Of a stretch of DNA of 16,228 nt, positions 13,614 through 16,228 are shown one piece after another; within the stretch, counting starts at the first letter, position 1; the number at the start of each line of letters is the position of its first letter. The notes below the pieces were generated by a model. That model saw only the letters and a program-made list of their open reading frames with translations. It did no database searches and was not told the DNA's origin. The position numbers were made by a program, and so were the translations under genes. Origin of the DNA: Palsa-870 sp039935415 (GTDB lineage Bacteria; Chloroflexota; Dormibacteria; Dormibacterales; Dormibacteraceae); assembly GCA_039935415.1 (NCBI GenBank), contig JBDTKH010000021.1, positions 1-16,228 on the forward strand. The letters run 5' to 3'.

Positions 13614-14349
13614 AAAGACGTTCACGGTCGGCTGGCTGTACCCCGACCTCATGAACATCTACGGCGACCGCGGCAACATCCTCACCTTGCTCAAGCGCGC
13701 CGAGTGGCGCGGCTACGAGACGCGGCTGCTGCAGCTCGGCCGAGGCAGCGCGCAGCAGATGGATGAGGTCGACGTCTTCTTCTTCGGCGGCGGGCAGGAC
13801 CGCGAGCAGGCACTTGTCTACGAAGACCTGCTCGAGTTCAAGCAGGCACCGCTCGAGCGCGCGGTCGTGCAGGGCGCGGCGGTGCTGGCGGTGTGCGGCG
13901 GCTACCAGCTGCTCGGTCACTACTACCAGACGGCTGAAGGAGAACGCTTCCCCGGCGTCGGAATGATCGACGTGCGAACGGAGGCCGGCAAGAAGAGGTT
14001 CATCGGCGACGTCGTGGTCGAATCCGAGATCCCGGCGCTGATGCCCGAGACCCTGGTCGGTTTCGAGAACCACAGCGGCCGCACGTTTCTCGGCCCGAAG
14101 GCGAAACCGCTGGGCAAGGTCCGGGTCGGTTTCGGCAACAACGGCTCGGACAAGACCGAGGGCTGCCTGCAGGGCACCGTGCTCGGCACGTACCTGCACG
14201 GGTCACTGTTACCGAAGAACCCGCACCTCGCGGATTACCTGATCCGCAGCGCCCTCATCCGGCGCGGCGTCGACGAGCTTTCGCCGCTGGACGACGCGGT
14301 GGAGCTGGCCGCGCACGAGCGGATCCTGCAGCGCGCGCAACACCAGTAG
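13564..14349 (+). CDS. gatD: Lipid II isoglutaminyl synthase, GatD glutaminase subunit
   Basis: This class I glutamine amidotransferase-like (CobB/CobQ type) subunit releases ammonia from glutamine for MurT. It has 261 residues. The domain proper starts at about residue 20 (FTVGWLYPDLMNIYGDRGN, matching the usual GatD opening). The nucleophile is Cys111 in AVCGGYQLLG and the catalytic His is His212 in GTYLHGSLLPKNP. The third triad member is expected from MurT. VGFENHSGRTFLG and GFGNNGSDKTEGC are typical GatD stretches. The first 18 residues (MPASAPLPNPFPEGERGK) are not family sequence but translation of palindromic repeat copy B, which also supplies the GTG start. No other start lies between the murT stop and the domain. 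The gene is last in the gamma-CA-ispE-murT-gatD operon. Its last 95 bp overlap the lon tail on the other strand. Confidence 0.94.
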   Translation: MPASAPLPNPFPEGERGKTFTVGWLYPDLMNIYGDRGNILTLLKRAEWRGYETRLLQLGRGSAQQMDEVDVFFFGGGQDREQALVYEDLLEFKQAPLERAVVQGAAVLAVCGGYQLLGHYYQTAEGERFPGVGMIDVRTEAGKKRFIGDVVVESEIPALMPETLVGFENHSGRTFLGPKAKPLGKVRVGFGNNGSDKTEGCLQGTVLGTYLHGSLLPKNPHLADYLIRSALIRRGVDELSPLDDAVELAAHERILQRAQHQ

Positions 14350-16228
14350 CCTTCGCGGCTCCAGCGCCGCGCCCGTTTCCGTTCGCAACGACGCCTACAG
14401 GCCGCACCGTCAGCGCCTCGCGCAGCACCTCATCGATGGACTCGATCAACACGAGCTGCATCTCCTTGCGCAGGTCGGCGGGGATGTCGTCCAGGTCCGC
14501 CTCGTTGCGCCGCGGCAGCAGCACCCGGCGCAGACCCGCGCGGTGCGCGCCCAGCACCTTCTCCTTGATGCCGCCGATCGGCAGCACCCGCCCGCGCAGC
14601 GTGATCTCGCCCGTCATCGCCACGTCGTCGCGCACCGGCCGCCCGGTCAGCAGAGAGGCCATCGCCGTCAGGACGGTCACGCCCGCCGACGGCCCCTCCT
14701 TCGGCTGTGCGCCCGCGGGCACGTGGACGTGGATGTCGTTCTTGTCGAACAGCGCGGGGTCGATGCCGAGGGACGCCGCGCGCGATTTCAAATAGGAGAG
14801 CGCCGCCGAGGCGGACTCCTTCATCACGTCGCCCAGCTGCCCGGTGAGCTTGAGCTCGCCCTTTCCGGGCGTAAGCGCCGCCTCGACGAAGATGATCTCG
14901 CCGCCGGTCGGCGTCCACACCAGGCCGGTGGCCACGCCCGGCCGATCGATCCGCTCGGCCACGTCGTCGTAGAAACGTCGCTTGCCCAGCGCCGCGCGCA
15001 CGCGCTTCACGTCGTCGGAGCCGCGGCGCGCGCGCTTGCCGACCGCCATGTCGGCGACGTCGCGCCGCATCACCGAAGCGATCTCGCGCTCCAGGTTTCG
15101 CACGCCGGCCTCGCGCGTGTACTGGCGGATGATCGCCCGGATCGCCTCTTCGGAGATCGAGATCTCGCCCGGCCGCAGCCCGTGTGCCATGAGCTGCTTC
15201 GGCACCAGGAACCGCTCCGCGATCTGCACCTTCTCCTCTTCGGTGTAGCCCGAGAGGTTCAGCACCTCCATGCGGTCGCGCAGCGCGGGCGGGATCGTCT
15301 CCAGCGAGTTGGCGGTCGTGATGAACATGACCTTCGACAGATCGAACGGCACGTCGAGATAATTGTCGCGGAAGTCCTTGTTCTGCTCGGGGTCCAGGAC
15401 CTCGAGGAGCGCTGACGACGGGTCGCCGCGCCAGTCGGCGCCGATCTTGTCGACCTCGTCGAGCATGAAGACGGGGTCGTTCGACTCGGCGCGGCGGATC
15501 GCCTGGAGGATGCGGCCCGGCATCGCCCCGATGTAGGTCCGGCGGTGGCCGCGGATCTCGGCCTCGTCGTGCACGCCGCCCAACGAGGCGCGCGCGAACT
15601 TGCGGCCCATCGCCCGCGCGATCGACTGGCCCAGGGAGGTCTTGCCAACGCCCGGCGGCCCGACGAAGCAGAGGATCGGCTCGCGCCCGCGATCGGTCAG
15701 TCCGCGCTCCTGCTTCAAGCGCCGCACCGCCAGGTGCTCGACGATGCGCTGCTTCACCTTGTCGAGGTCGTAGTGGTCCGCGTCGAGTATCTCGCGAGCT
15801 TTGGCCACGTCGACCTCGTTGCCCGTCGAGATGTTCCACGGCAGCGAGACGATGAGCTCGAGGTAGGTGCGGATCACCGACGACTCGGGCGAGGCGCTTG
15901 GGATGCGCTCCAGGCGGTTGATCTCGCGGTCGGCCTCGCGCTTCGCCTCCGGCGGCAGGCCCGCCTTCTCGATCCGCTCGCGCAGCTCGATCAGCTCGCC
16001 GTGCTCGCTGTCCAGCTCGCCCAGCTCGCGCTGGATCGCCTTGAGCTGCTCGCGCAGGAAGTACTCGCGCTGGGCCTTGCCCATCGACTCCTCCGCCTGC
16101 GACTGGATCTTGCGCCCGAGCTCCAGCACCTCCAGCTCGTGCGACATGTGGCCCAGGAGCCGTTCGAGCTTCTCTTTCGCGGAGTCGAGCTCCAGGATCT
16201 GCTGGCGCTGCTCGGTCGAGAGCCGAAC
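14255..16228 (-). CDS. lon: ATP-dependent protease Lon, 5' part outside the window
   Basis: The gene enters from the right edge. 657 residues are visible, lacking most of the N-terminal substrate-binding domain. Numbering from the Met at 16147: a coiled-coil region (KIQSQAEESMGKAQREYFLREQLKAIQ), Walker A GPPGVGKT (163-170), Walker B VFMLDEVDKI (226-235), the sensor region (FITTANSLETIPPALRDRMEV), then the Lon protease domain with catalytic Ser487 in PKEGPSAGV and Lys528 in IGGIKEK. This is the standard LonA AAA+ serine protease, which degrades misfolded and regulatory proteins in the cytoplasm. The usual C-terminus is reached near residue 578 (IDEVLREAL). Beyond it is a tail of about 50 residues, rich in Ala, Arg and Pro, that ends at TGA 14255-14257 and partly runs antisense to gatD. 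A basic disordered tail is unusual for Lon. Confidence 0.97.
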   Translation of the reverse strand, partial: VRLSTEQRQQILELDSAKEKLERLLGHMSHELEVLELGRKIQSQAEESMGKAQREYFLREQLKAIQRELGELDSEHGELIELRERIEKAGLPPEAKREADREINRLERIPSASPESSVIRTYLELIVSLPWNISTGNEVDVAKAREILDADHYDLDKVKQRIVEHLAVRRLKQERGLTDRGREPILCFVGPPGVGKTSLGQSIARAMGRKFARASLGGVHDEAEIRGHRRTYIGAMPGRILQAIRRAESNDPVFMLDEVDKIGADWRGDPSSALLEVLDPEQNKDFRDNYLDVPFDLSKVMFITTANSLETIPPALRDRMEVLNLSGYTEEEKVQIAERFLVPKQLMAHGLRPGEISISEEAIRAIIRQYTREAGVRNLEREIASVMRRDVADMAVGKRARRGSDDVKRVRAALGKRRFYDDVAERIDRPGVATGLVWTPTGGEIIFVEAALTPGKGELKLTGQLGDVMKESASAALSYLKSRAASLGIDPALFDKNDIHVHVPAGAQPKEGPSAGVTVLTAMASLLTGRPVRDDVAMTGEITLRGRVLPIGGIKEKVLGAHRAGLRRVLLPRRNEADLDDIPADLRKEMQLVLIESIDEVLREALTVRPVGVVANGNGRGAGAAKATGVARAAGSARARPAPPRRPAAKARRRRAG

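Noticed and set aside
14430..15839. 469-residue ORF in another minus-strand frame within lon
   Set aside because: It is a shifted-frame reading of lon, composed mainly of Arg, Gly and Ala, while the lon frame carries all catalytic motifs.

Overview
The window is a stretch of high-GC bacterial chromosome, almost all of it housekeeping genes. No integrase, transposase, CRISPR array, prophage or recognisable defence cluster is visible. The gene content (MurT/GatD amidotransferase pair, mycobacterial-type HIT protein, comEA-comEC-holA next to rpsT, a LeuRS resembling the Thermus type, frequent GTG/TTG starts and 4-nt stop/start overlaps) fits a high-GC Terrabacteria lineage. My best guess is Candidatus Dormibacterota or a relative in Chloroflexota/Actinomycetota. 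This is inferred from protein style only, without a database search.

Layout. Positions 1-120 hold nothing I can assign. A small probable lipoprotein (121-594, minus) is divergent from a YtcJ-like amidohydrolase (622-2184, plus). The amidohydrolase tail overlaps the tail of a HIT-family nucleotide hydrolase/phosphorylase (2126-2611, minus), whose 5' end overlaps an EamA-type transporter (2593-3459, plus). That transporter runs into leuS (3437-5878). A second small lipoprotein (5974-6369, minus) is followed by tRNA-Gln(TTG) at 6454-6527. Next comes a DNA-uptake and replication cluster, comEA-comEC-holA (6590-10356), convergent with rpsT (10376-10735, minus). The rpsT leader carries two identical 21-nt repeats and a possible upstream ORF. 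Divergent from rpsT is a tight four-gene operon: gamma-carbonic-anhydrase-like protein, ispE, murT, gatD (10842-14349). lon enters from the right edge (minus) and its 3' tail overlaps the end of gatD by 95 bp.

How the genes work together. ispE makes isoprenoid precursors, including the carrier lipid for wall synthesis. MurT/GatD amidates lipid II on that carrier, so ispE-murT-gatD is a plausible envelope operon. ComEA and ComEC would form the DNA receptor and channel of natural transformation. HolA loads the replicative clamp, S20 and LeuRS serve translation, and Lon performs protein quality control.

The unusual points lie in details rather than in a new system. (1) A palindromic dispersed repeat is present twice, in opposite orientations: once inside the murT reading frame and once at the murT/gatD junction, where it supplies the gatD start codon. 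(2) ComEC has a C-terminal metallo-beta-lactamase-like domain whose metal ligands are mostly replaced, beside a ComEA whose helix-hairpin-helix loops are also atypical. (3) Conserved-position changes occur in LeuRS (TVGH), MurT (fourth zinc-ribbon Cys) and the gamma-CA protein (third zinc His to Glu). (4) The rpsT leader is repeat-bearing.
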